DNA of 13,038 bases from JAJKIV01 sp036509075 (GTDB lineage: Bacteria; Gemmatimonadota; Gemmatimonadetes; Gemmatimonadales; Gemmatimonadaceae), in the NCBI GenBank assembly GCA_036509075.1, contig DATCGG010000557.1, forward strand, positions 1 through 13,038, written 5' to 3'. Under the pieces are notes generated by a model. The model saw only the letters and a list, made by a program, of their open reading frames with translations. It searched no databases and was not told where the DNA came from. The position numbers were made by a program, and so were the translations under genes. Each line of letters opens with the position of its first letter. Position 1 is the first letter of the stretch. Below are positions 1 through 6,435 of this stretch, piece by piece.

Positions 1-1301
1 AAGCGCCGCTGGAGCGGCAGCTCGTCACCGTTCAACCATCCGCCGGCGACCACGCGCAGGTTGAGCTGTCCCTCGGGCGACACGCGATTGTATCGGCGCA
101 GATCGAGAAACCCTCGTGCGTAGTTCGTCGCGCCGTTGGGGCTCGGATCTCGGACACCGGGCGAGGTCGGCCCGAACGCCGAGGTACGCCCGGTCCCGTA
201 TTCGTAGTCGGCAGTGATGTCCCAGCCCGATCGCGGATATTCTTCGTCGCTCCGCGTGTCGACGCGCAGCGTAGCGTTCGTGACGTGAAACTGCCCCTCA
301 TCCATTCCCGGGTTCGGTCGCCAGTCCTGTCCGTTCCGGAACAGCGTGAACGGATCGAACGTCTCACGCACGGCCCACCGCTCATCACTCAATGAGCCGG
401 TCAGGCTGACACTGCGATTCAACGCGAGCCTAACGTATCCGGACCCGCCGTGACGGTTGTAGTAGTCGCGGAAGTCGCGGTGGAGGAAAAACGAGGCGAG
501 CCCCACCTCCACGTCCGAGAGCTGCCACTGTTCGACCGGGTCGACGACGTCGAACAGCTTGCCTCCGAGCGCGACGCTTGCGCTGCGGCCGTACGAGAGC
601 TCCGCCTTCAGGTTGTGCCCGACCGTCTGCGAGTTCCACTGGAGGTCATCGCCCGTTCGAAACACACCGAGCGCGTTGATCTCGAACCGTACTTGACCGG
701 ACCGATGCCCGAACGACGGGCCGATGAGGATTGGCAGCCCCTCGACGCGGTTGTACGTCCGGGCCGAGATGAGGTTGAGGTCACTGTAGCTGTGTGAGTG
801 CCACTTCTGATGACGACGCCACCACCGCGCGTCCTCTTCGCTCGAGCCTGACGCGATGAGGCGGTCGCCTTCCTGGCGGTACGTGAGTCGCTGCCGGTAC
901 GTGCGCACATCGCCGCCAATGAACGCGCCGTCTTTCCCAGCGACGTCGCCACCCACCACGAGGATCTGGCCTTCGATGCGCGCCCCGGGTCGCAGAATCA
1001 CGTCGGCGTTGATCGCCACGACGCGTCCGGTCACCCGCCCGGCGATCGTGAGCGGTCCGTTGAGCACCGCCATGTCACCAGAGACCACGCTGCCCGAGTC
1101 GACTTCGTAGGCGCCAGTCGCCCGAACCGTGTTTGGTCCGTTGAACGCGTCCGTCACCTCACGTTCGACTTCCGCCGGAAGAAGTCGGGGCTCGAGCACG
1201 GTATCTCGCGCCGGGGGCGGCTGCTGCGCATCGAGCGCCGTGAATCGAAGCACCCCGCATACGAGCGCGGCGACGGCGTGCTTGGTGAGGAGCCTGATCA
1301 T
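1..1301 (-). CDS. Outer-membrane protein with bactofilin-like repeat domain and beta-barrel (3' end beyond window)
   Basis: The reading frame is open from an ATG at 1301 to the left edge, giving 433 codons; the C-terminus lies outside. A GGAGAG ribosome site sits just upstream of the ATG. Residues 1-25 form a signal peptide ending LDA before QQPPP. Residues about 58-133 are a run of short Gly/Val-rich strands (GSVVSGDMAVLNG, GRVTGRVVAIN, GQILVVGGDV) typical of a polymer-forming or bactofilin-like beta-helix. From about 150 on the protein has alternating polar and aromatic strands, and includes YPRSGWDITADYEYG, which resembles the BamA/TamA (surface antigen D15) barrel motif. It is therefore probably an outer-membrane barrel with a periplasmic beta-helix; its cargo or function is unknown. 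It is the last visible gene of the kinase/regulator operon, 164 nt behind the response regulator, and may also have its own promoter there. The Omp85-like assignment is an inference because the C-terminal strands are missing. Confidence 0.75.
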   Translation of the reverse strand, partial: MIRLLTKHAVAALVCGVLRFTALDAQQPPPARDTVLEPRLLPAEVEREVTDAFNGPNTVRATGAYEVDSGSVVSGDMAVLNGPLTIAGRVTGRVVAINADVILRPGARIEGQILVVGGDVAGKDGAFIGGDVRTYRQRLTYRQEGDRLIASGSSEEDARWWRRHQKWHSHSYSDLNLISARTYNRVEGLPILIGPSFGHRSGQVRFEINALGVFRTGDDLQWNSQTVGHNLKAELSYGRSASVALGGKLFDVVDPVEQWQLSDVEVGLASFFLHRDFRDYYNRHGGSGYVRLALNRSVSLTGSLSDERWAVRETFDPFTLFRNGQDWRPNPGMDEGQFHVTNATLRVDTRSDEEYPRSGWDITADYEYGTGRTSAFGPTSPGVRDPSPNGATNYARGFLDLRRYNRVSPEGQLNLRVVAGGWLNGDELPLQRR

Positions 1302-1465
1302 GCACTCTCCAAAGGCGGTTTCGAGTCGTCCCGCACCGTAGGCACCTCCCGTACCGCATGGGCGATCGCTCGATACCGATAAACACCGCAATGAGTTCCG
1401 GAAACCGCAAGAGACCGCACGCGTCCCGGAGTGTCCTTTCGTATGGGCAGGGGCGTGTCGCGGCG

Positions 1466-2875
1466 TTACGTCCGCGACTCGATGCGCTCCCCCCGCTCGC
1501 GGTCGGATTCCACGATCCCGAGGCGCTTCATGCGCCGATACAGATTCGGGCGGTCCGTCTGAAGCCGCCGCGCCGCCTCGGCGATGTTGCCACCCGCCAC
1601 CGAAAGAGCCCTGGTGATGAGCACGCGCTCATAGTCGTCGAGCGTATCGGTGAGCGACGCGTCGAGCACTGTCGCGTTAGGAAGCGCGGCCGGTTCTGCC
1701 AGACGCGTAGGCGCGCTAGGCAGCACTTCGCGGATCTCGTCGCTCGTGACCTCGCGCCCCGGATGCAGGATCGCAAGCCGCTCGACGATGTTCGCCAACT
1801 CGCGCACGTTCCCCGGCCAACGATAGCGGGCGAGCGCGTCCACCGCATTCGTGCTCCACGATGTGAGCGGCTGCCCGGTGCGTCCGCGATGCACCTGCGA
1901 GAAATGCCGCACGAGAGCCGGGATGTCGTCGGGACGCTCGCGAAGCGGCGGTATCGCCAGCGGGATGACGTTGAGCCGGAAGTACAGGTCCTCCCGGAAC
2001 GTGCCGTCGGCGACGGCACGCGTAAGGTCCTTGTTGGTGGCGGAGACAATGCGGACGTCGACGCGGATCGGTTTACTCCCTCCGACTCGTTCGATCTCCC
2101 CCGATTCGATCGCGCGGAGAAGCTTCGCCTGCGCCTCGGCACCGAGGTCGCCGACCTCGTCGAGCAGTAGCGTTCCACGGTCGGCGAGCTCGAAGCGTCC
2201 GATCCGACGGTCGGTCGCTCCGGTGAACGCCCCGCGCTCGTGTCCAAACATCTCGCTCTCCACGAGGTCTCGCGGGATCGCGGCGCAATTCACGCGAACG
2301 AACGGGCGATCCTTGCGCGATCCACCGGCGTGGATGGCGGCCGCAACGAGCTCCTTTCCCGTTCCGGATTCTCCCGTGATCAGCACGCGCGCGTCGGAGG
2401 GGGCGACCTTCTCGATCATCTCGCGAACGCGACGAAGCGCCGGACTGTTGCCGATCATTTCGGACGCGAGGCCGAGGTCGGCGCGCAAGGTTCGTGTTTC
2501 GCGCCTGGCTTGTCTGAGCTCCAGCGCGGATGCGAGCGCGAGGAGCACACCCTCCGGCGTCAGCGGCTTCTCGAGGAAGGTGAACGCGCCCAGTTTCGTC
2601 GCGCGAACTGCGTCGCTCAGGCCAGCCCGACCGCTCATCATCACGACGGGTACGTCAGGCACCCGCTCCCGAAGCGCGGTCAGCACGGCCATGCCGTCGA
2701 GCTCTCCAGGCATCATCAGGTCGACCAGAGCGAGGTCTGGCTCGGACTCGGTGGCGAGCGCGACGCCGCGCGCCCCGTCGGGAGCCTCCCGCACCTCATA
2801 GCCCTCGGATGCCAGCAGCGCGCCGACCATCCGGCGGATGTTCGGCTCGTCGTCGACGATGAGAACCGATGGCAT
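1466..2875 (-). CDS. Sigma-54-dependent response regulator, NtrC/NtrX type
   Basis: This 469-residue protein has the full three-domain NtrC plan. The receiver domain spans 1-120, with the acidic pocket D8/D9, phosphoacceptor D52 (LVDLMMPG), S81 and K103. The AAA+ sigma-54 activation domain spans about 140-370, with Walker A GESGTGKE at 168-175, the sigma-54-contacting loop GAFTGA at 215-220 and Walker B LLLDEV at 236-241. A Fis-type helix-turn-helix lies at the C-terminus (about 415-455: GNIAEAARRLQTDRPNLYRR). All key residues are present, so it should bind enhancer sites and open sigma-54 promoters when phosphorylated. The likely partner is the histidine kinase at 4194-5456, from which it is separated by three small membrane-protein genes. 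No strong Shine-Dalgarno is visible before the ATG. The target promoters are not identifiable here; I found no convincing -24/-12 element in the window. Confidence 0.95.
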   Translation of the reverse strand: MPSVLIVDDEPNIRRMVGALLASEGYEVREAPDGARGVALATESEPDLALVDLMMPGELDGMAVLTALRERVPDVPVVMMSGRAGLSDAVRATKLGAFTFLEKPLTPEGVLLALASALELRQARRETRTLRADLGLASEMIGNSPALRRVREMIEKVAPSDARVLITGESGTGKELVAAAIHAGGSRKDRPFVRVNCAAIPRDLVESEMFGHERGAFTGATDRRIGRFELADRGTLLLDEVGDLGAEAQAKLLRAIESGEIERVGGSKPIRVDVRIVSATNKDLTRAVADGTFREDLYFRLNVIPLAIPPLRERPDDIPALVRHFSQVHRGRTGQPLTSWSTNAVDALARYRWPGNVRELANIVERLAILHPGREVTSDEIREVLPSAPTRLAEPAALPNATVLDASLTDTLDDYERVLITRALSVAGGNIAEAARRLQTDRPNLYRRMKRLGIVESDRERGERIESRT

Positions 2876-2931
2876 GCGGGCGGTCCGTCGTCAGGCGGCG
2901 GCGGGTCGCCGGAGATCTCGCGCTGGCAAGC

Positions 2932-3588
2932 CTAACGAGCCTCCCCGGTACGCGACAACGGGACCGCGCTGCGGTCGCCAGCCCGCTCGGCGAGCGCGGC
3001 GGACGGGTCGGGCTGCGGGAGCCCGCGAAACTCGGAGATGATTTTGGTCGTAAAGCGCTGGCCCTCCGAGATCCGCTCGACTTCCACGGCGATCGCGTCG
3101 ACGGCTTGCTCGATCCGCTCGAGGCGGTCGCGCGTTTCCGCGTCCGTGGTTGGGGCGCCAACGGTCCGCCTGTCCATGCGGCGCGTGATGGCCCTGACGA
3201 TCGGGACACCGATCGCGATCACGGCGCACATCACGAAGAAGGCGACTGAGATGATGACGGCCCCCTCCGGGATCTGAGGGCCGCCCGGGGGAAACGGCGG
3301 GAAGGGGACCGGCTGGCCCTCCCGCGCCGTGTTGCGCGCCAACTCGGCCTGCATCTGGCGCACGGCCTGTTGGGCTTCGCGCTGTGCTTGCTGGGCTGCG
3401 CGTTGGGCTTCCTGCTGGGCCTGTTGCGCCTCGCGCTGCGCCTGTTGCACTTCACGTTGCGCCTGCTGAAGCTCGCGCTGGGCCTGTTGCTGTGCCTGTT
3501 GCGTCTGCTGTGCAGCCTCTCGCTGAGCGGCCTGCACGTCCTGCGAGAGTGTGTTCATCGCCTCGACGGCGCCGTCGCTCATATGCAT
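2932..3588 (-). CDS. Gln-rich coiled-coil single-pass membrane protein (third paralog)
   Basis: This 218-residue protein starts at the first of two in-frame ATGs (MHM), which has GAGGG 7 nt upstream. Residues about 15-85 are a low-complexity heptad array of the type QQAQREA, predicted to be a long coiled coil. A Pro-rich linker (PFPPFPPGG) follows, then one membrane helix (about 110-133) with the A-I-G-V-P-I-V-R pattern and a basic RR stop. A conserved segment at 154-184 reads DRLERIEQAVDAIAVEVERI then SEGQRFTTKI. The helix and this segment are shared with the two genes upstream (3607-3897 and 3887-4210), so the three are paralogs and the coiled coil is an added N-terminal module. I do not recognise a named family or function. 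Its position between a kinase and its regulator suggests a signalling or envelope-scaffolding role, which is inference only. Confidence 0.85.
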   Translation of the reverse strand: MHMSDGAVEAMNTLSQDVQAAQREAAQQTQQAQQQAQRELQQAQREVQQAQREAQQAQQEAQRAAQQAQREAQQAVRQMQAELARNTAREGQPVPFPPFPPGGPQIPEGAVIISVAFFVMCAVIAIGVPIVRAITRRMDRRTVGAPTTDAETRDRLERIEQAVDAIAVEVERISEGQRFTTKIISEFRGLPQPDPSAALAERAGDRSAVPLSRTGEAR

Positions 3589-3606
3589 GACCGTTCCCTC
3601 ACTGCC

Positions 3607-3897
3607 TTACGAGTTGTCGTCGCCACGAAGCGGAAGCGCCACGCGCTCCCCGGCCCGATCTGACATGATTCGCGTGACGAACCGCTGGCCTTCTGCGATC
3701 CGCTCCACCTGGATCGACATGGCATCGATCGCTTGCTCGATGCGATCGAGCCGCGCGGCGGTATCGAGTGGCAATTCCGGCGCCGCGCCCTTCCGGTCCC
3801 AGCGCCGCACGATGCCGCGCACGAGCGGAATGCCGATCGCCATGACGATCGCGGTCAGGAAAAATGCGATCGGAACGATAATGTCTTCATCCCACAC
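3607..3897 (-). CDS. Small single-pass membrane protein (second paralog)
   Basis: The product is 96 residues. An open frame extends upstream, but there it is a shadow of the preceding gene. The start chosen is the GTG at 3897, which has GAGGG 8 nt upstream (3906-3910) and begins the protein VWDEDIIVPIAFF. One membrane helix spans about 6-28 and contains AIGIPLVRGIVRR. The conserved segment at about 48-78 reads ARLDRIEQAIDAMSIQVERI then AEGQRFVTRI. The GTG overlaps the 3' end of the upstream paralog by 11 nt, which points to translational coupling. It is the shortest of three tandem paralogs. The function is unknown; the basic residues after the helix predict a cytoplasmic C-terminal helical segment. 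Confidence 0.82.
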   Translation of the reverse strand: MWDEDIIVPIAFFLTAIVMAIGIPLVRGIVRRWDRKGAAPELPLDTAARLDRIEQAIDAMSIQVERIAEGQRFVTRIMSDRAGERVALPLRGDDNS

Positions 3898-4210
3898 GGG
3901 TGCGGCCCTCGGTCGATGGTTCGGCGAGCGCGCCCTCCGGACGCCCGACGTCGGCGCGCGAGGCGAGCAGCTTTGACGTGAAGCGCTGCCCTTCGGCGAT
4001 GCGCTCGACTTCGACGGCGATGGCGTCGATCGCCTGTTCCATGCGCTCCAGCCGGGCCGCGACATCGTTAGGCAGGGACGCCGGCGGCCACGCCCCGCGA
4101 ACGCTACCCTCGATGCGGCGTGCGATCGCGCGCGCGATCGGGACCCCGATCGCGGTGATGGGGATCATCGTGAAGAGCACGATCGGGATGAGCTCACCGG
4201 GAATCCGCAC
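3887..4210 (-). CDS. Small single-pass membrane protein (first paralog)
   Basis: The product is 107 residues from a GTG at 4210, preceded by an excellent ribosome site (GGAGG at 4217-4221, 6-nt spacing). The longer open frame to 4330 is the shadow of the kinase gene. The protein begins VRIPGELIPIVLF. One membrane helix spans about 7-30 (AIGVPIARAIARR), followed by a linker and the conserved segment ARLERMEQAIDAIAVEVERI, AEGQRFTSKLL (about 52-82), shared with the two following genes. The start lies 17 nt inside the 3' end of the kinase gene, so expression is probably coupled to the kinase. I recognise no named domain. The segment looks amphipathic and could self-associate or contact the kinase; that is inference. 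Confidence 0.85.
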   Translation of the reverse strand: MRIPGELIPIVLFTMIPITAIGVPIARAIARRIEGSVRGAWPPASLPNDVAARLERMEQAIDAIAVEVERIAEGQRFTSKLLASRADVGRPEGALAEPSTEGRTRVG

Positions 4211-5456
4211 TGACAGCCTCCCTTGCGTCGATGCCCGATGTGGGCAGGGTGAATCGAATCTCGGTGCCGCCGCCGACCACGCTGGCCGCGTGCACCATGC
4301 CGTTGTGGGCCAGAATGGCCTGCCGCGCAATCGCGAGACCGAGGCCCGTCCCGCCCGGCTTGTGAGTCACGTATGGCTCCCAGATTCGCGCCAGCTTGTC
4401 CGGCGCGATCCCGCAACCGGAATCTCGAACCGAGATGACGATACCGTCATCTCCGTTGTTGCGCTCGCGCGCGACCGTCACACCGATTCGGGCGGGTCGG
4501 GTCGCACCAGCCTCGCGACCGGCACGACACGCATCGACCGCGTTCAGCAGAACATTCGACAGGGCCCGCGCCAGCGCGTCGTGATGCCCCCGGATCATTG
4601 GTACGTCCCCGTCAATGCGCACGTCGGCCTCCACATCTGGAGGCACTGACGCTCGTGTCGTATAGCGCACCAGCTCCGCGACATCGACGTCGGCAGCCGG
4701 TCCCTCGGGCAACCTGCCGAACTGTGTGAAGCTCCGAGCCATCTCCTCGAGGCGCTGCGATTCAGCGTCCAGGACCTCGACCGCGTCGGTCAACGACGGC
4801 GGCGCTTCCCGACGCAGCCGCGCCACCGCGAATCGAATGGGAGTGAGAGGATTCTTCAGCTCGTGCGCCACTTGTCTCGCCGATTCACGGAATGCGCGGA
4901 GTCGTTCAGCTTCGATCTCCTGCGCGCGCGCGTCGCGCAACTCACGGGCAACGGACCGCATGCGGGACCGCAACACTGCAAACTCCGGCGCGCCCTTTCG
5001 AGGCGGGCCTTCGGGTAACTCCTGTCCACGTCCCAATCGATCGGTCCAACCGACCAGCTCATCGATCGGACGACTGAGCTGTCGACTCAAGTGCCCCGCG
5101 ACCCGAGAGGACACGACGACGAGAACGCCGAGTGCGAGCACCGCGACCACCGCGATGATCGGCACCGCCCGTTGGGCAATGAATCCGAATCGTCGAGCCT
5201 GTGTAAGCGACTCCTGCAGCTCGATCTCATGGGCCCGCAGCGCCGCTCTGTCACCCGGCGAAAGCGGCGCCTGCTGAGCCGCCGCGATCGCCCGCCCGCC
5301 GGTCGCAGCGGCGCGTTCCCACGCCGAGCTCCCACTGACCAACGGCAACGCCCTCGCGAAGGTGCCCGCCCACACGAGGGTGAGCAACAACGAGGGCAGC
5401 GTCGCGAAGAGCGTGAGAATCAGAAACAAGCGCGTCCGGAAGCCGACTGGACTCAC
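4194..5456 (-). CDS. Membrane sensor histidine kinase, NtrY-like
   Basis: This is a 420-residue kinase starting at a GTG with AAGGAG (5462-5467) 5 nt upstream. Transmembrane helix 1 is at about 8-32 and helix 2 at about 97-118; they enclose a short periplasmic segment of about 65 residues with no recognisable sensor fold. A HAMP-like linker spans about 119-171. The HisKA box at 188-215 reads FRESARQVAHELKNPLTPIR, with H198 as the phosphorylated residue, and is of the NtrB/NtrY type. The ATPase domain has the N box NVLLNAVDA (N305), G1 VRDSGCGI (D345) and G2 GGTGLGLAI (368-376), so it should be active. It heads the minus-strand operon and is the natural partner of the sigma-54 activator at 1466-2875. 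It is divergent from yjbQ, with a 121-nt gap that must contain its promoter. Confidence 0.93.
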   Translation of the reverse strand: MSPVGFRTRLFLILTLFATLPSLLLTLVWAGTFARALPLVSGSSAWERAAATGGRAIAAAQQAPLSPGDRAALRAHEIELQESLTQARRFGFIAQRAVPIIAVVAVLALGVLVVVSSRVAGHLSRQLSRPIDELVGWTDRLGRGQELPEGPPRKGAPEFAVLRSRMRSVARELRDARAQEIEAERLRAFRESARQVAHELKNPLTPIRFAVARLRREAPPSLTDAVEVLDAESQRLEEMARSFTQFGRLPEGPAADVDVAELVRYTTRASVPPDVEADVRIDGDVPMIRGHHDALARALSNVLLNAVDACRAGREAGATRPARIGVTVARERNNGDDGIVISVRDSGCGIAPDKLARIWEPYVTHKPGGTGLGLAIARQAILAHNGMVHAASVVGGGTEIRFTLPTSGIDAREAVSADSR

Positions 5457-5577
5457 TCGGGCTCCTTACGGCACGGTCAAGAAGGTGGTTTCGTAGAAAG
5501 AAGATACGCTGCGTCGCGCGCCCCCGGGGAGAAGGGTCGCGTGGAGCAGCCCGACGCTCACCCCATGGCCTCCACCC

Positions 5578-6000
5578 ATGAAGTTCCACACCAGCTACCT
5601 CACCTTCAACACGAAGCGGCGCCAGGAGATCATCGACATCACCGACGAGGTCGAGAAGTGCCGCGCGGCTGCGGGAATCCAGGAGGGTATGGTCCTCGTG
5701 TCGGCGATGCACATCTCCGCGTCGGTCTTCGTGAACGATCACGAGTCCGGGCTCTGGCAGGACATCCTCGATTGGCTCGAGGAGCGCATTGCCCCCTGGT
5801 CGCCGGATGCCTACAGACACAATAGCGGAACCGGTGAAGACAACGCCGCGGCTCACCTGCGTTCGCTCACCGTGGGGCACGAGGTGATCGTCCCTGTCAC
5901 GAAGGGGAGGCTCGACTTTGGGCCGTGGCAGCGGGTCTTCTATGGAGAGTGGGACGGTCAACGGTCCAAGCGGGTCATCATCAAGGCAATGGGCGAATAG
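5578..6000 (+). CDS. yjbQ: YjbQ family protein (UPF0047), secondary thiamine-phosphate synthase-like
   Basis: The product is 140 residues, the usual length for this compact single-domain family. Diagnostic stretches are AMHISASVFVNDHESG (about 43-58), then YRHNSGTGEDNAAAHLRSL (79-97) and VPVTKGRLDFGPWQRVFYGE (105-124). Conserved H45, H81 and H93 are candidate active-site or metal residues. Some family members complement a thiamine-phosphate synthase defect in E. coli, hence the database name; the physiological role is not settled. The ATG at 5578 starts the protein with the family-typical first strand, but no good Shine-Dalgarno is close to it. An out-of-frame ATG at 5564 gives only a shadow frame. 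It is followed by a hairpin that may end transcription. Confidence is high for the family and low for the biochemical activity. Confidence 0.93.
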   Translation: MKFHTSYLTFNTKRRQEIIDITDEVEKCRAAAGIQEGMVLVSAMHISASVFVNDHESGLWQDILDWLEERIAPWSPDAYRHNSGTGEDNAAAHLRSLTVGHEVIVPVTKGRLDFGPWQRVFYGEWDGQRSKRVIIKAMGE

Positions 6001-6019
6001 AGCGAACAGGGGAGGACGG

Positions 6020-6052
6020 GGAACCGGGGCCTCCAAAGGGAGCCTCTGTTCC
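6020..6052 (+). terminator. Hairpin behind yjbQ, possible terminator
   Basis: Twenty bases after the yjbQ stop codon an imperfect stem forms. GGAAC (6020-6024) pairs with GTTCC (6048-6052), a GGGG/CTCT middle includes two G-U pairs, and CTCC (6031-6034) pairs with GGAG (6039-6042) around an AAAG loop. There is a single-base bulge and one C-C mismatch. No T-tract follows directly; a TTTT occurs only at 6076. It could be a weak or Rho-assisted 3' end. Its right arm is also the first unit of a heptamer repeat. Confidence 0.4.
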
Positions 6053-6075
6053 AGGTTCCGAGTTCCCGGTACCTG
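6048..6075 (+). repeat. Heptanucleotide tandem repeat, GTTCCNN x4
   Basis: Four 7-nt units lie in a row: GTTCCAG, GTTCCGA, GTTCCCG and GTACCTG. The last is degenerate. A similar 7-nt array stands at 8989-9009. Confidence 0.6.
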
Positions 6076-6101
6076 TTTTCCTAGCCCCCAGTCTTTATTA
6101 G
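6074..6101 (+). promoter_or_regulatory. Candidate promoter for the NYN/OST-HTH leader
   Basis: An AT-rich island in GC-rich surroundings contains TATTAG (6096-6101) as a possible -10. TGTTTT (6074-6079) lies 16 nt upstream as a weak -35. A start site about 7 nt downstream would fall at the base of the first hairpin of the structured leader, which is the main reason for listing it. The match to consensus is poor. Confidence 0.25.
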
Positions 6102-6104
6102 CTT

Positions 6105-6411
6105 TACCGGCGTTCCAACGGTGATCCCCGCATCACCGGTGTGAACGGGTACGTGCGGATCATGGGTCACTGTCGCGAAACGATCCTGTGTGGTGGATAT
6201 CGGATCCACCCTCGCGAACTGGAGGGCCAGTTCCGCGCGTACCCGGCAAGTTGACGATGTCCGCGAGATCGGTGGTCCCCGGGATGGTCCTGGGTGAGCT
6301 GGTGTGCGCGCGCATCGGGCCAGTCCAGATCTCGTGCGCTTCTTCCACGAGCTCCCGATCCCGGGAGCGGCAGGTGAAGCGGCGGGAGGTCGAGCGCACG
6401 GTTGCGCTCGA
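6105..6411 (+). ncRNA. Candidate structured RNA / 5' leader of the NYN/OST-HTH gene
   Basis: This 300-nt stretch between yjbQ and the next start codon is a chain of tight hairpins. (1) 6105-6151: TACC and CGTTC pair with GAACGGGTA around a two-base bulge, then CGGTGAT/ATCACCG closes a 6-nt loop. (2) 6192-6210: GGTGGAT/ATCCACC, 5-nt loop. (3) 6213-6237: CGCGAACTGG/CCAGTTCCGCG, one bulge, 4-nt loop. (4) 6331-6351: CTCGTG/CACGAG. (5) 6351-6368: GCTCCCG/CGGGAGC, 4-nt loop. (6) 6390-6411: TCGAGCGCA/TGCGCTCGA, 9 perfect pairs around a CGGT loop. Chance would give well under one perfect 7-bp tight hairpin in this length. I saw no signature of tRNA, tmRNA, RNase P, SRP or a common riboswitch. The strand is taken from the downstream gene; the structure is symmetric, so a minus-strand RNA is possible. 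Confidence 0.55.
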
Positions 6412-6435
6412 ACACACCGTCATCATAGGAAGTAC

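Noticed and set aside
785..815. TGGCAC on the minus strand as a possible sigma-54 -24 element
   Set aside because: The -12 half (TTGC) is missing at the right distance and it lies inside the outer-membrane protein gene.
1358..2801. Long plus-strand open frames opposite the response regulator
   Set aside because: These are shadows of a GC-rich gene on the other strand; the regulator frame has complete, well-ordered domains.
6170..6186. CGAAAC as part of a hammerhead ribozyme core
   Set aside because: The matching CTGATGA element is absent on this strand nearby.
6390..6411. Hairpin with loop read as ACGG, like a guanidine-II (mini-ykkC) riboswitch
   Set aside because: That class needs two similar ACGR-loop hairpins; the neighbouring hairpin has an ATCC loop and the downstream gene is not a transporter or guanidine gene.
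6160..6426. Open frame of 88 codons on the minus strand in the gap before the NYN gene, with fairly GC-rich third positions
   Set aside because: It has no ribosome site and no family resemblance, and its sequence is largely made of the self-complementary hairpin arms; structured RNA explains it better.
6304..6435. N-terminal extension of the NYN protein by 44 codons
   Set aside because: The segment covers three of the hairpins and reads as low-quality protein; the ATG at 6436 has its own ribosome site.
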